Assembly: GCA_003550305.1 (NCBI GenBank)
Contig: QKYT01000486.1
Coordinates: forward strand, 31,974 to 58,441
Origin: Glomus cerebriforme
Taxonomy: Eukaryota; Glomeromycota; Glomeromycetes; Glomerales; Glomeraceae
Direction of reading: 5' to 3'
Length of the DNA stretch: 26,468 nucleotides
Shown: in pieces, positions 1 through 11,300 of the stretch
How positions within the stretch are numbered: the first letter of the stretch is position 1
Layout of the letters: each line of letters opens with the position of its first letter
Program-made: the position numbers and the translations under genes
Notes under the pieces: generated by a model
Told to the model about the DNA's origin: nothing
Databases searched by the model: none
Seen by the model: the letters and a program-made list of their open reading frames with translations, nothing else

Positions 1-559
1 ATAATGATAATTAGGGATGTTAAGGCCAGGCAAAAAAAAAATTTAGATTCTCATGACCGGCCGTGAGCAGTTTTTACAGTAAAAAATTTAATCGCATGAT
101 TTTAAGTATGAGATAAAAATGATGTTACAAAAGCCAACTTGCATAAAAAAATTTTACATATGAACTAGAGAACTTTGGGTACAATGAGCAAAAATCTTAA
201 AATTGTATATAAGAAATTATGTCTTTTGATACAACTTTTTTTTAAATATAAATTTTATAATACATTAGTGCTCTTTAGATACAGTTAGTAAGTTTAAAAT
301 ATATTAATGATTTTTATTGTTTGTTATTACAATTAAAATATAAGTAATAACTAGAAATAATTTTAGTCTGTTTATTTTTTCTCATTAATAATTCATCGGA
401 TGAGAATTTGCTATATCCATATCAAGTATCATCTCTATTTTTCCAATAAATTTCTTCTTTTGTTTGGTATGAAGGTAACTCAGGAGCATCTTTAATGTAA
501 AATGACATAACCAGATGGTAATATTTGAGATTCTTGTCTATACCCTTAAATTTTAACTC
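1..559. other. AT-rich sequence with no recognised gene
   Basis: No open frame or family motif is visible here. It lies downstream of the kinase-Sel1 remnant that runs leftwards, so it may hold further decayed Sel1 sequence and an old 3' flank, but past about position 560 I can no longer align it to the family. Confidence 0.5.
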
Positions 560-1481
560 ATATGTATGTTGCATAAAGTGCTGTAGTTTCATCTCTTAAA
601 ATGCCTATTCCATTATGATAACAATTTCCCACAAATCATGATGCTTCCTTATACCCTCCTTCTGCGGATTTTAAATAAATTTCAAATGCTTTCTTTTCAA
701 CTTTTTTAATACAACGTCCGTAGGTATAACAAAGACCTAATTTAAATAAAGCTTGAATGTTTCCTCCTTTTGATGATTTTAAATACCATTCAAATGCCTT
801 ATTAAAAAAAAAGAAATAGTAATGAACGGCCAACTGAAAAAATACGCACCACATGACATAATCTAAATGTTATTAAATTTTTTGTTATATAGATAGATTA
901 AAATCATATTTACCGGTATAAATATTAGCATAATTATTAGGAGTATCAGGAACAATTGTTTCTCTCTGACCTTGTATAATTTCATAAATCAAACCAATAT
1001 TATTTGTCTCTTCATAAAAATGGTGGGTTTCACTTGATATTTCCCACAGCAATACACAAACACTATATACATCGCTCTTATCTAATTTTGTTTGATTTTT
1101 GCTGTTGATTAATATTTTGGGATCAATATAAGCGAAGGAACCACACCAAATAACTTTGATTGTGATTTAGACGCTTCTTCAATCCTTTTTGATAATAAAA
1201 GTCCCAAATTTGATGACATTCTGATGAACCAATACATTAAAGGAACGCTATAATAAATACAATAAAATGATTAATAAATTTACAATACTAATTTATCATT
1301 TAATACAATCATAATATTTACCAAGTCACGGTGTACAATTTTTCATTATGTAAGCATTATACAGCACAACCTAACTGTATGTCAAGTTATATTTGTTATT
1401 CCACATAAGTTTATTGAAATTTTCTTCAAATAGCTTCGAAGGGCACCACCATCTACATATTCCATTACTAATAAATAGATA
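560..1481 (-). pseudogene. kinase-Sel1 pseudogene (protein kinase remnant followed by Sel1 repeats)
   Basis: Read on the minus strand, three blocks align to the two intact kinase-Sel1 genes of this window. Block 1 (about 1481-1322) has the hinge LVMEYVDGGALRSYL and the catalytic IVHRDL (HRD at 1333-1325), followed by a conserved GTAAAT donor. It carries a frameshift and in-frame stops. Block 2 (about 1245-914) is the C-lobe, with SDVYSVCVLLWEISS and an ETIVPDTPNNY segment ending at a conserved CCG/GTAAAT donor. It has a one-base shift near 1131-1140, and the activation-segment start is damaged so that the DFG aspartate is gone. Block 3 (about 850-560) encodes two to three Sel1 repeats (AFEWYLKSSKGG, LGLCYTYGRC, VGNCYHNGIGI), again with a stop. 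The N-lobe exons and the kinase end/linker (CWNGEPDKRPT in the paralogue) are missing. This is a dead relative of the genes at 8351-12372 and 18540-21661. Confidence 0.8.
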
Positions 1482-2391
1482 AATTATTTTCTAATAAAAA
1501 ATAATCATGTATTAGTTTTATAAAAATAAAAAAAAATTAATAATAATACAAATTGATTGTTATAAAATATTTATTAAATTGAGTTTTTAATACATACCGG
1601 ATCTGATTATTGGATAAAATTTTGAAAGAATTTTTTTGTGAAGACATGGTACATAGAATTATTGCAAATATGCATGATTGTACCATAATCGTGAGAAATT
1701 TTGATATCCACCCCATCTTCACAATAATAAATTAAACATGTCATATTCATATTCAGTTTACACAAAAATTAGACTTTCTTATTAATGCAATCACTTTAGG
1801 AATAACTGGAATAATTTGTTTCGTATAATCTAAATAGCATCACCAATACGGTTGAATAAAAGTAATAGTATCTTAATTTTAATTATTGCAGTTTACAATA
1901 TTTAATCTTTTCAGCTGAAGAATATTTAATGGATATCAATTATATCAGCAATCATTGATACTCATAAAGATATCAGCTAATTTGGCATTACTTTATGCAA
2001 ATATATATAATTACATTAATTTATTAATTTCATCAATTAATCATGCATAATTTATCAAATGAGCCATTAACAAACTATGGTAATTTTTTTTTATGTGAAC
2101 TAATAGAATGATCGGAATTTTGCATGATGTGACTTATCATGCTTAGTTTATTATTTATTATTGGTGATTTTGACTCATTTTTATAATCTTAATATTTTTA
2201 ATTATATAAATACTTCCTAATTTCCATATTATTTTTCTAATCACCTTGTGCAGTGTGATAATTCAAAGTTGGAGAAAATTAAAATCAAATACCTTAGAGC
2301 TCATTCACCTTTATTTTAAAATCCTAGTTATTATCTTAAGTTTATTTCCTCCAGTTTATTTACCTCCCTATCCTTTTAACACCTATTCTTT
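1482..2391. other. gene-free AT-rich stretch
   Basis: The lost N-lobe exons of the neighbouring pseudogene would be expected here on the minus strand, but I cannot find a glycine loop or a beta-3 lysine motif. No other gene, tRNA or structured repeat is visible. Confidence 0.5.
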
Positions 2392-2609
2392 AAACTCTCT
2401 CTTATCTTCCTTATACTGCATATGAGGTCTTCCTCTATCAGGCAAGGAAACCAGTAATACCAGTCAGTTAGTCGGGAATCTTCTATCTGGCGGGTTTGGT
2501 AATTTTTTTAAATTCCTTTAAATTTCCTCTCCTCTTCCTTATACTGTATATAGAGGTCTTCTTCGTATCAGGCAAGGAAAGACCGGTCAGATCTGGCTGG
2601 TTTGGTTTA
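2392..2609. repeat. imperfect direct duplication, two copies
   Basis: Two copies of a T/C-rich segment lie 128 bp apart: about 2392-2502 and 2520-2609. Both contain CTTCCTTATACTG, then a GAGGTCTTC block, then TATCAGGCAAGGAAA, and end in a TCTGGC...GGTTTGGT block. The second copy is shorter because of an internal deletion. The copies are diverged by point changes and small indels. No coding sense is evident. Confidence 0.75.
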
Positions 2610-2859
2610 GACTAGAATTCCCTCATCATTTCTTTATATATTGTCTTGAATACTTTATTTATGAGCTCACATACCAACACCGCCAATACCCATAAAGATT
2701 TGGAGAAAGTGAAGATTAAATGATTTTTAAAAGTGATTTTATTAAACCATGGAAGCTATTGTAAAAAATAATCAAAAATGATTTAATTGGAATAATTGTT
2801 AATAAGAAAGTAAAGCCCTTTATTGAAATTGGATTCTTTTTATGGACATAAAAAAAGCT

Positions 2860-3248
2860 TCATAACCCAGTCAGAAAACAGATGATAAAAAAGGCACTAA
2901 GAAGAAATATCAGCAGAAAAATAAGACCAGTAATGGACATTTTACAACAGAACATGGTGAATAACAAAATTATTGAAGAATTCACTGTATGAAATGAGTT
3001 GGACAAAAGAAAGTTTATCAAATATTTCCTCACCATTGGCAATTGCTCTTTTACCAACCAAATATGGTAGTAAATTAAATGGAAAAAAAGAATGTGGAAA
3101 TGATCAAATAAATAAGCAGAACAAGTCAACTTACAATAAACCATACTGCTTTAATGGATTAAACAAATGTAAAAGGAAATTCAAGAGAGGAAATTTTACA
3201 ACTTACGAGTATATATCAAAGTCTAAAGTGAATCCAAGAGAAATTTGA
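2860..3248. other. unassigned small open frames on both strands
   Basis: A 91-codon frame (plus, 2973-3248) and a 94-codon frame (minus, 3144-2860) overlap in antisense. The minus product would be strongly hydrophobic (FLLIFLLSAFFIICFL near its C-terminus). The plus product is basic and Cys/Asn-rich. Neither resembles a family I know, neither has splice context that extends it, and at most one can be real. They are recorded because the stretch is slightly less AT-rich than its flanks. It could equally be a fragment of an old mobile element. Confidence 0.15.
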
Positions 3249-4395
3249 ATTATGAACAAAAAGGAAAAATAATATTAGGAAAATAATATTAAACAAAAGC
3301 AAACAATAAAGTAAGGTCGATGGGTTATAACAACAAAATAAAAATTGATCAATTTAGAAATAGATATATGATAAATCTGAAACAAATAGTTACAGTATTA
3401 TTTTGGGAAACATATAGTTAAAACATTATTTTTTAGTTTATTATTTTAGTAGAAGATATAATTTCAATATTTAAATCCAATTTTTACAATTTATTTATTT
3501 TATTTTTTTATAATTTATGTAATTTTCAAAATATTAATAAATAAAAGATTATTTAAAATATTGAAAAAAAGTGATGTGTAAAGCTTGAGATAAAAAAAAA
3601 ATTAATGAATTAAATAATCATAATACCACATACAAAAGAGTTTTTTCCTACTAAAGTACAGCAAATTGTGCTGTCCCGAACCTCAATCTGTACAAAAAGC
3701 AGATCATAACATATCTTTAATTTATATTATTTATATTCAGTAAAAATTGTAAAAATATTACACACTTGTGTTTGTTTAATGTCAGGAATCCGATTGATGA
3801 TATTAAATTCAGACGCGAATGAGCTAAAAAAATCATTAAAATCTTTTAAAGTACTAGTTAATTTTGATCTAATTTTTCAATCTGCTTTTATTTCAATAAG
3901 CTCTTATTTAAAATCATGATTAAAATAAATATTCTGGATAAAATTAAAGTTATTGTATTTTAACTGCTTTATTGATCAATGTCAATAATCTGTTTAAATA
4001 TTTAGAAAGAATAATGATACCACTTAAAACTATAATTGATGGTATAGAAAGGCACTTGGATAGGTGTACATGTAGATTTCTGAAAATAATATAGTCGTTA
4101 TAGTCAACAAAGTATTTTGCATGATACATCAGTAGCTGCTACATTAAAAATATTTTATTTTTCCATCGCAACATCTACATTTTAGTAAAGCATAAAATAC
4201 AGATTGAGATTATTGAATTTACAAGAAAATAAGCTATATTACATATATTTTTTTTACAACTATAAAATTTGATCTAATGAATACAGCATTAATTCTATTT
4301 ACAAACTTTATTCATTATTTAATATCCATCCAAGTTACGCAAAAGCAGATTTGCCATAATACTATAATAATTCATTTCTCTCAGACTACTTCACA
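3249..4395. other. gene-free AT-rich stretch
   Basis: Very A+T-rich sequence downstream of the Crinkler-type pseudogene. No open frame of note, RNA gene or repeat was recognised. Confidence 0.5.
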
Positions 4396-6303
4396 TTACT
4401 TACTATTACTGTAAAATTCACGCACATTGATATCTAGTACATATTGTTTTAGATCATTGATTCATGGTGAATGATTAGAATTGACAACCCCTATAGCTTT
4501 GTCAAGGATAAACATCGAATTTATCAGATGGTACAACAAAATATAATTTGATATCCCATCCCACTCACAGATTTTGATTTTTTCCAACCCTTTCACCTAC
4601 AAAACTGCAAGTTAGCACCACAATATAAAATAATCTAAATATACCATTTATGCTTTGTCTTACCTTTACGCCGTGAGCCATTGATACAGTAGCTTGAAAT
4701 AAATCCAAAGAGTTCTCATTGCCATTAAAAACAAAAGAAACAGTTGTCTCAAATATTCTTGATCGAGGCCTATTATAAGAATCTAGCTTTACATCATTTA
4801 GCGTATCAAACCAATTGTAATATAGATTGTCCATTTTTTTATCCACTATCTTTGTTAATATCACTCCTTTAATAAGTTCGCGAATTCTAAATGTACCGCC
4901 CTTTTGCAACTGCCTATGGGCATAATCCTCAAAAATATTACCTCAAAGTGCAGAAGCCTTTGGCTCACTAAACTGCTTTAAAGAAAATCATGAATGATAG
5001 AATGTTGGTAATGCTCATAAGCATTGATCAATCTATCTGAAACCAATGATGAAGCAAAACAGAATTTATATTTTCTAAAATCTGGTTCCACAATAATATG
5101 AATAAGTCTGCCACTGGCAGAGTCTTTTGACATTCCCTCCTCATTGACAAACCTCAAATATTTCGCAAGATCAACTTCATTAATCAGTTTATCAAACTCC
5201 GTTTCACCATATATTTCATCATGCCACTTATTAAGAACTTGAGGTATTAGATCCCACATTTCCATTAGTTTCTCAAGTTTTTCATATGTAAACTTATTTC
5301 CTTATAATGAACATTCCAAAGTGTAATTATTTCATCATCATTCCAAATGGGCTTATAATATTTGGTAATACCTTTTGATTTCCACATTGAGTGATATAAA
5401 TCTGCTTTTGGAGACGTCAACAGAATAACATAAGCACCACTTTTTTCAGGTTTCTGAGCATCTACAATATAATAGTTATTCTCATTCGAAATTGAATCAT
5501 AAAACTGGGTTACGTCTCCAACTAGAACATTATCATTCGGCATTAACTGATAGCATCAGTGGGTATCTGAATCAGCTAGCTGTCAGACAATCATGGCATT
5601 TGGATGATGTAAACGAATGTAATATAGAAGGTACAGCCCAAAATATGTTTTTTCTATGCCGGGTGTACCTGTGATAATACATCCAAATTTGGATAATCAC
5701 GTTTAAACATCTCAATAATGAGTTCTTTATAGCAGTCTTGATTTAGGAGGAATGATCCTAATCCTTTGTCACCCAGAAAAAAAATATTATCTGGTAGGCA
5801 TAAAACTTCTATAAGGTCTTTGGATATATCTGACCATACATCCATATCGAGATTAATATCTTTTTTCTTACAAGCGTGTGTATTATTTTTAGGAGATATT
5901 TCAGGTCGCAGGTTGAACTCTAAATCTTGTTCCTTTTTGATTTCAAAGTATTCAAGATGTTCAGAGTCCAATGGTTCGTTTAGTCGAAAAATGATTTCTG
6001 CTCTATTAAGATTTTTCCAGAATTCAATGACTTCATTTTTCGCAGATTTGCCTAGATGTTCATCTAAATGGCCAAAAAAAGACAAAGCCGATCAACAAAT
6101 ATCAAAATGAGTAATTTTGTTGAAGGGATACATATATATCATTGAGAACATACCAGAAGTCAATAATTCTCTCAAATAATCAACTTGTTCTTTATCGCTA
6201 CAAGTAGGAATGATCTCCTCCGCTTGAGTTTTTTTAGGTAAACGCTTTAATGCATTCTTCTTAATAACCTCGATAATTTTCTTAAATGAAAGAGATGCTA
6301 ATC
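4396..6303 (-). pseudogene. Crinkler/RHS-type NTPase pseudogene
   Basis: On the minus strand a series of shifted frames follows the plan of Crinkler (CRN)/RHS-like proteins, which combine a P-loop NTPase with a nuclease-like C-terminus. An N-terminal segment (6303-6155) ends at a GTATGT donor. The intron 6154-6064 ends in TTTAG and joins in frame to a segment containing KSAKNEVIEFWKNLNRAEI. Walker A is near 5670 and reads GTPGIEKT, so the last glycine is glutamate. The Walker B-like strand is NYYIVDAQKP, followed by VILLTSP and YYKPIWNDDEI. Further on are GNIFEDYAH and GGTFRIREL (about 4942-4880), an intron with GTAAGA donor at 4663 and TGCTAAC branch site, then LYFVVPSDKFDVYP and a terminal DLKQYVLDI block that stops at 4398-4396. 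Breaks are a shift near 5689, TGA at 5585-5583 and 5558-5556, a shift near 5300, a shift near 4980, TGA at 4945-4943 and at least one late shift. No Crinkler N-terminal ubiquitin-like domain is found upstream. Family call moderate to good; loss of function very likely. Confidence 0.75.
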
Positions 6304-7118
6304 AAAAAAATTAATAAGCATAGTAAAAAAAAAAATAATTTATCAGTAAAAATTCATGCGAAAAAAAAAAATTTCTTTTATGAATCATTAGATTGGAGAA
6401 AGATCAGAGTATTTATGAATTATTATTACGCAATTTTTCGGATGTACAGTTGATTGTATTTGTCTAAATCAAATTTTGTGTATCATATGAAAATATTTTC
6501 CGATATTTCCTAATTCTATTTATTATTTCTAAGAAGGGAATTGCATTGCATTTAATAAATTAAATTCTTGGTGTTAGACTTTTGATTTGATGTTGGACCT
6601 TTTTTTTTCGTTAACAAGCAAATTTCTTTATTTTTTTTATATATTTTAGCTTGTACCTATTTTTTTTTTGATGGATCCTATGATCAGATCTAAATTTAGT
6701 CTGGTCCACATATCATTTTTAAGTGGATTAGTAAGTGGTAACTGTGATTTGATCCGATCACAATAAAAAAAATACAATAGTAACTAATACGAGTATTCAT
6801 TTAATTATTATTAAATCATTATTAATATCAACATGAGTATTTGTTATTTTTTTTCTGAGAAATTACGTAACCTTTTTTTATAAATTGTTAATATCTCTTT
6901 AAGACCGCAAAGAATGACAGGTATTTAAATGTCTTGATCGGCATTAAGTGTGGCGCTCATGTGACAGGTAAAATCGCTGCGGAAGCGCAGTAACTAAATC
7001 TGTGGTATTACCGTACACTAATATAAATATTGTGGTAAAAAAAAAAAAAAAAAAAATAGTTACGCAAAATTAAACCTTTTACTTATTTTCTAAAATAATA
7101 ATAATATTATTATTTAAA
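6304..7118. promoter_or_regulatory. intergenic region with the likely promoter of the Sel1 gene at 7119
   Basis: This separates the divergent Crinkler-type pseudogene and the Sel1 gene. Its right end holds a GC-richer island (about 6900-7010) with a perfect 5-bp stem and 4-base loop, CTGCG-GAAG-CGCAG at 6977-6990. A run of 20 A (7037-7056) follows, ending 62 bp before the start codon. Such poly(dA:dT) tracts are common nucleosome-depleting promoter elements in fungi; that role here is inferred. Around 6670-6770 several GATC-containing palindromic words cluster (TGATCAGATC, TTGATCCGATCA) without a clear element boundary. No kinase exon is found upstream of 7119. Confidence 0.4.
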
Positions 7119-8003
7119 ATGACTAAAAAGTATATTAATTCAAAATATGTTAACTCATCAAATACCAATGTTTTATCTCATATTATTCAAAATTTTGATA
7201 AAGTGAATGTAAAAGAAATAGAACCTACAACTCAAAGTATTAAAAATATTTTTGGAGAAGAATTAAGCATTATGATTGATAAAATTGTTAAACATTATTT
7301 TAATGACTTAAATGAAGGAAAAAAGGAAAAAGTAAGAAAACAAATTGTTCTTGATTATATTAATAATCACAAGATAAATTTACAAGAAATGTATAATTGG
7401 CTTTTAAATAATCAAAACGATTCAAATTCAATTTATTTACTTGGATATTTTAATTATCATGGAATTGAAACTGATGATAATAAACAAAAGGCACTTGAAT
7501 TATATCAAAAAGCAACAAATTTAGGAAATGATTTGGCTCAATTTAAACTTGCTAAAATGTATATGGATGGAATAGGTGTTAGTAAAAATTATGATAAAAC
7601 TTTTGAATTATCTAAAAAATTAGCAAAAAACTATTCTTGTGGGATAAATCTTTTAGGATGTTGTTATGTCAGAGGAATCGGGACTCATATTGATTTACAA
7701 AAGGCGTTTGAATTATATCAAAGAGCAGCAGATTTAGGAAATTTACAAGGAATAAGTAACTTAGGAAATTGTTATAAAGAAGGATTTGGAACTGATATTA
7801 ATATACAAAAAGCGTTTGAACTATATCAAAAGGCAGCAAATTCGGGAAATGATGTAGCTCAATATAATCTTGCTTTAATGTATGAAAATGGAAATGGAAT
7901 TAAAAAAGATATAGATAATGCGATTTATTGGTATAAAAAATCTTTTGAACAAGGAAATAAAAATGCTCAAAAAAAAATTGAAAATATTTTAAAAGTTATA
8001 TAA
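7119..8003 (+). CDS. Sel1 repeat protein without kinase domain, 294 aa
   Basis: Single-exon gene. Residues about 20-103 are a helical module (EKVRKQIVLDYINN, then LQEMYNWLLNNQNDSNS) found also before the Sel1 blocks of both kinase-Sel1 genes here. Five Sel1 repeats of about 36 residues follow: 104-139, 140-174, 175-210, 211-246 and 247-282. They show the LG.CY..G.GT...QKAFELYQKAA..GN pattern; the last repeat has the different LALMYENG...AIYWYKK form that also closes the array of the gene at 18540-21661. Sel1 repeats are TPR-like helical pairs that act as protein-binding scaffolds. No signal peptide or membrane segment is seen. Homology to the longer paralogues starts just after where their kinase ends, so this looks like a derivative that lost or never had the kinase. 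The start is the first ATG after the 20-A tract. Its 3' end faces that of the minus-strand kinase-Sel1 gene 347 bp away. Confidence 0.85.
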   Translation: MTKKYINSKYVNSSNTNVLSHIIQNFDKVNVKEIEPTTQSIKNIFGEELSIMIDKIVKHYFNDLNEGKKEKVRKQIVLDYINNHKINLQEMYNWLLNNQNDSNSIYLLGYFNYHGIETDDNKQKALELYQKATNLGNDLAQFKLAKMYMDGIGVSKNYDKTFELSKKLAKNYSCGINLLGCCYVRGIGTHIDLQKAFELYQRAADLGNLQGISNLGNCYKEGFGTDINIQKAFELYQKAANSGNDVAQYNLALMYENGNGIKKDIDNAIYWYKKSFEQGNKNAQKKIENILKVI

Positions 8004-8350
8004 TTCTATTTCTATCAAATTTATCATGAAAATTGATATTCTTAAATTTTTAACAAAATTAGTCGCTCGTCAAGTAGAATATAATAATTTTTTTTCGTGG
8101 TTTTTAATCATTTATTTGATATCTTATATAAAACCGATTTATAAGTTGTTAGTGTTAGAAGGGGACGGAAATAAGAAAATATGATTTAAGAAGAAACATT
8201 TTTTATTTTTTATATTTTTTTATTTACATCATAGTTTTATACATATACACATATTAAATATACAACTTTAACTTTTTTAAAAGAATAAATGTTAATAAAT
8301 TAAATATAAAAAACATTATCTGTTATACATATTAATAAAATAGATGTTAT
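8004..8350. other. convergent 3' intergenic region
   Basis: A 347-bp AT-rich spacer between two genes transcribed towards each other. Both 3' UTRs and poly(A) sites should lie here. No hairpin terminator or other gene is visible. Confidence 0.6.
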
Positions 8351-11300
8351 CTAAAGATTCATATATTTGGTAGATGAAAATTTCCGAACAAGTTTCAAAT
8401 CTTCTAATCTCTTTTGAGCTTCATTACAACCATTTTTTGCAGCTTTTTCAAACCAAAATTTTGCCTTATCTAAATCACCTATTTCACTTAAATATATATC
8501 CGCAAGATTATATTGAGCCACATCATTTTCTAAATAAGCAGCTTTTTGATAAAATTCAAATGCTTTATTCTTATCAACGTTGGTTGATATACCATTCTGA
8601 TAACAATTTCCTAACATGGTTATCCCATACACATATTCTTTTTCGGCAGATTTCTTAAAAAGTTCAAATGCTTTGTCAATATTCTTTTCAATTCCTTTTC
8701 CATATAAATAACAATATCCAAGATTATAAGTTGCTACGATATTTCCTTTATCTGCGGATCTTTTATACCAATAAACGGCAAAATTTTCATTTTTTTCAAT
8801 ACCGATACCATTTTCATAAAAATAACCAACGTTAACTTGACCAGATGGATGATCTTGATTGGCTACCTTTTGAAATTGTTCGAAAGCCAATCTATCATTT
8901 TTCATCGTTCCATATCCATATCGATAACATATTCCAAGGTAATGTTGTGCTAATATATGATTTTCTTCCACGGCCTTGTTAAATAATTTAAATGCCTGAT
9001 CATAATTTCTATTTAATCCAATTCCAACATGATTAAGATAACCGAGTAGAAAAACATTATTTAAATGATTTTGATGATTTAAAAGCCATTCGATAAGTTT
9101 ATTTAAATTTAATTCATTTTTTGATAAATAATCAACGATTAGTTGTTTTCTTTTCTCTAATTTATCATCATTATTTAATGCTGATATAATATAAAGATTC
9201 ACTATCTCATCGGCAATCCTATTTAAATTTTCATTGGTAATCGTTTTTAATTTATCTTTTGCAAGTTGAAATCCATTTTCAGCACATATCGTATACCAAT
9301 GAATGGCTTTTTGTATATCCTTTGTAATCCCATCCCCATTTTCATACATCAAAGCAAGGTAATATTGAGCTAAATCTTTTCCTAAATATGAGGCTTTTTG
9401 ATAAAATTCAAATGCCTTTTTCTTATCAATATCAGTTCCAATACCCATCTGATAACAATATCCTAACATTCCTATTCCGTCTACATATCCATCATTTGCA
9501 GATTGTATAAAATATTCAAAAGATTTGGAATAATCACGACGTACCCCATTTCTGTTATAATAACAAAGTCCAACGTTATAAGCTGCCATGGAATTTCCAA
9601 GTTTTGCCGCTCTTTCATACCAATGACATGCTAATTTTTTATCTTTTTTGATATTTATTCCATTCTTATAATAATATGCTAGTTTAATTTGTCCTAACGC
9701 GCATTCATTATTAGCAGCTTTCTGATAATATTTAAAGGCCAAGTTATCATCTTTTGTTACTTCATATCCGTATTGATAACATTTTCCAACGTAAAATTGT
9801 GCTAATGCGTGATTTTGTTCCGCTGCAAGATTGAATAATTTGAAAGCATTTTTTAATTTTGTATTTATTCCTATCTTAATATAATAAAAATATCCAAGTA
9901 AAAAAATATTATTCAAATCTTTTTGATTATTTGTTAACCAATCAATTAATTCCTGTAAATTATCAACAATATTATTTGATATATAATTAAGAATATCTTG
10001 TTTTCTTTTTTCTGTTACATCTTCTACATCAGCTATTTTATTAATAAGGTTTAATGTTCCATCAATTATCATACTGAAATTTTTTTCCTGTGACTCAAAA
10101 CTTAATTGAAGTTCGTTTAAAATATCTTGAGCTTTATCGTAACCATTTTCTGCTGCTTTTTTGTACCAATAAATTGCTTGATCCTTATTTATTGAAATTC
10201 CATTACCAAACATGTACATTTCAGCAAGATTATATTGAGCCAAACTATTTCCTAAATCAGCGGCCTTTTTAAATAATTTCAATGACATTTGTTTATCAAT
10301 TTTCGTTCCAATTCCTCGATCATAACAATATCCTAACATTGATAATCCATGTAAATATTCTCCATCAGCTGAACATTTAAAATAATCAAAAGCCATCTCA
10401 TCATCTTTAATGACACCTCTTCCATAAATATAACAAATTCCGAGATTATACATGGCAATTAAATTACCATTTTTTGCAGCTTTCTTATACCAATATATTG
10501 CCATCCTTTCATTATCATCAACTCCCATTCCATTCTGATAAAAATATCCCATCGCGGCTTGACCTGGTGCGAAATTTTTGGATGAAATTTCTTGATAACA
10601 TTCAAAAGCTAATCTATCATTCTTTTCAATTCCATAACCATATTGATAACATTCTCCAACATAATAATGTGATAAAATATTACCTTGTCTTGAAGATTTA
10701 AAAAATAAATTAAAAGCTATTTCATAATTTTTTAATATTTCAATACCTATAAGATAAAAATATCCCAATAAACAAACACAATTTGAATCATTTTGATTAT
10801 CATTAATCCAATTAAAAATATTTCTTGATGTTACGTTCTTTTCTATTATAAAATTTTTAATTATTTTTTCTCTCTCATCATGAGTTTTACCTTGATTTAT
10901 TATTTTAACGAATAAATTGATTATTTCATTCACGATACCATTTATTGAATTATTTTCATTTATTGATAAATGGTTATTATTGATTATTTCCTGATCATTT
11001 GATAAAATTGATAAAGTTTCTATCCTTTCCGTATTCATTGAATTCGAAAGATGAGAATTTGTTTCTGTCATTATCTTTAATTTTGATACTATTTGTTTTA
11101 TGGTTGGTCGTTTATCTGGCTCTCCGTTCCAACATTCTATAAAAAAAAAATAAATAAAAAAGTATAAATAAGCCATTCATTAATGAAGTATAAGTTGGAA
11201 CAACTTATTTATTTACCGGTATAAAGTGTAACATATTCAATAGGAGTACCGGCGACAACTTTTTCTCTTGATCCTTTTGTAATCTTCATGGCCAAGTTAA

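Noticed and set aside
1537..1722. 61-codon minus-strand frame upstream of the kinase remnant
   Set aside because: I checked it as the missing kinase N-lobe. It has no glycine loop, lysine strand or helix-C motif.
5766..6110. 114-codon plus-strand frame
   Set aside because: It is antisense to the Crinkler-type pseudogene, whose minus-strand reading shows family motifs and splice sites.
8374..10701. Plus-strand open frames of 60-94 codons (8374-8658, 10090-10272, 10474-10701)
   Set aside because: They are antisense shadows of the Sel1 repeats of the minus-strand gene; similar peptides recur because the repeats recur.
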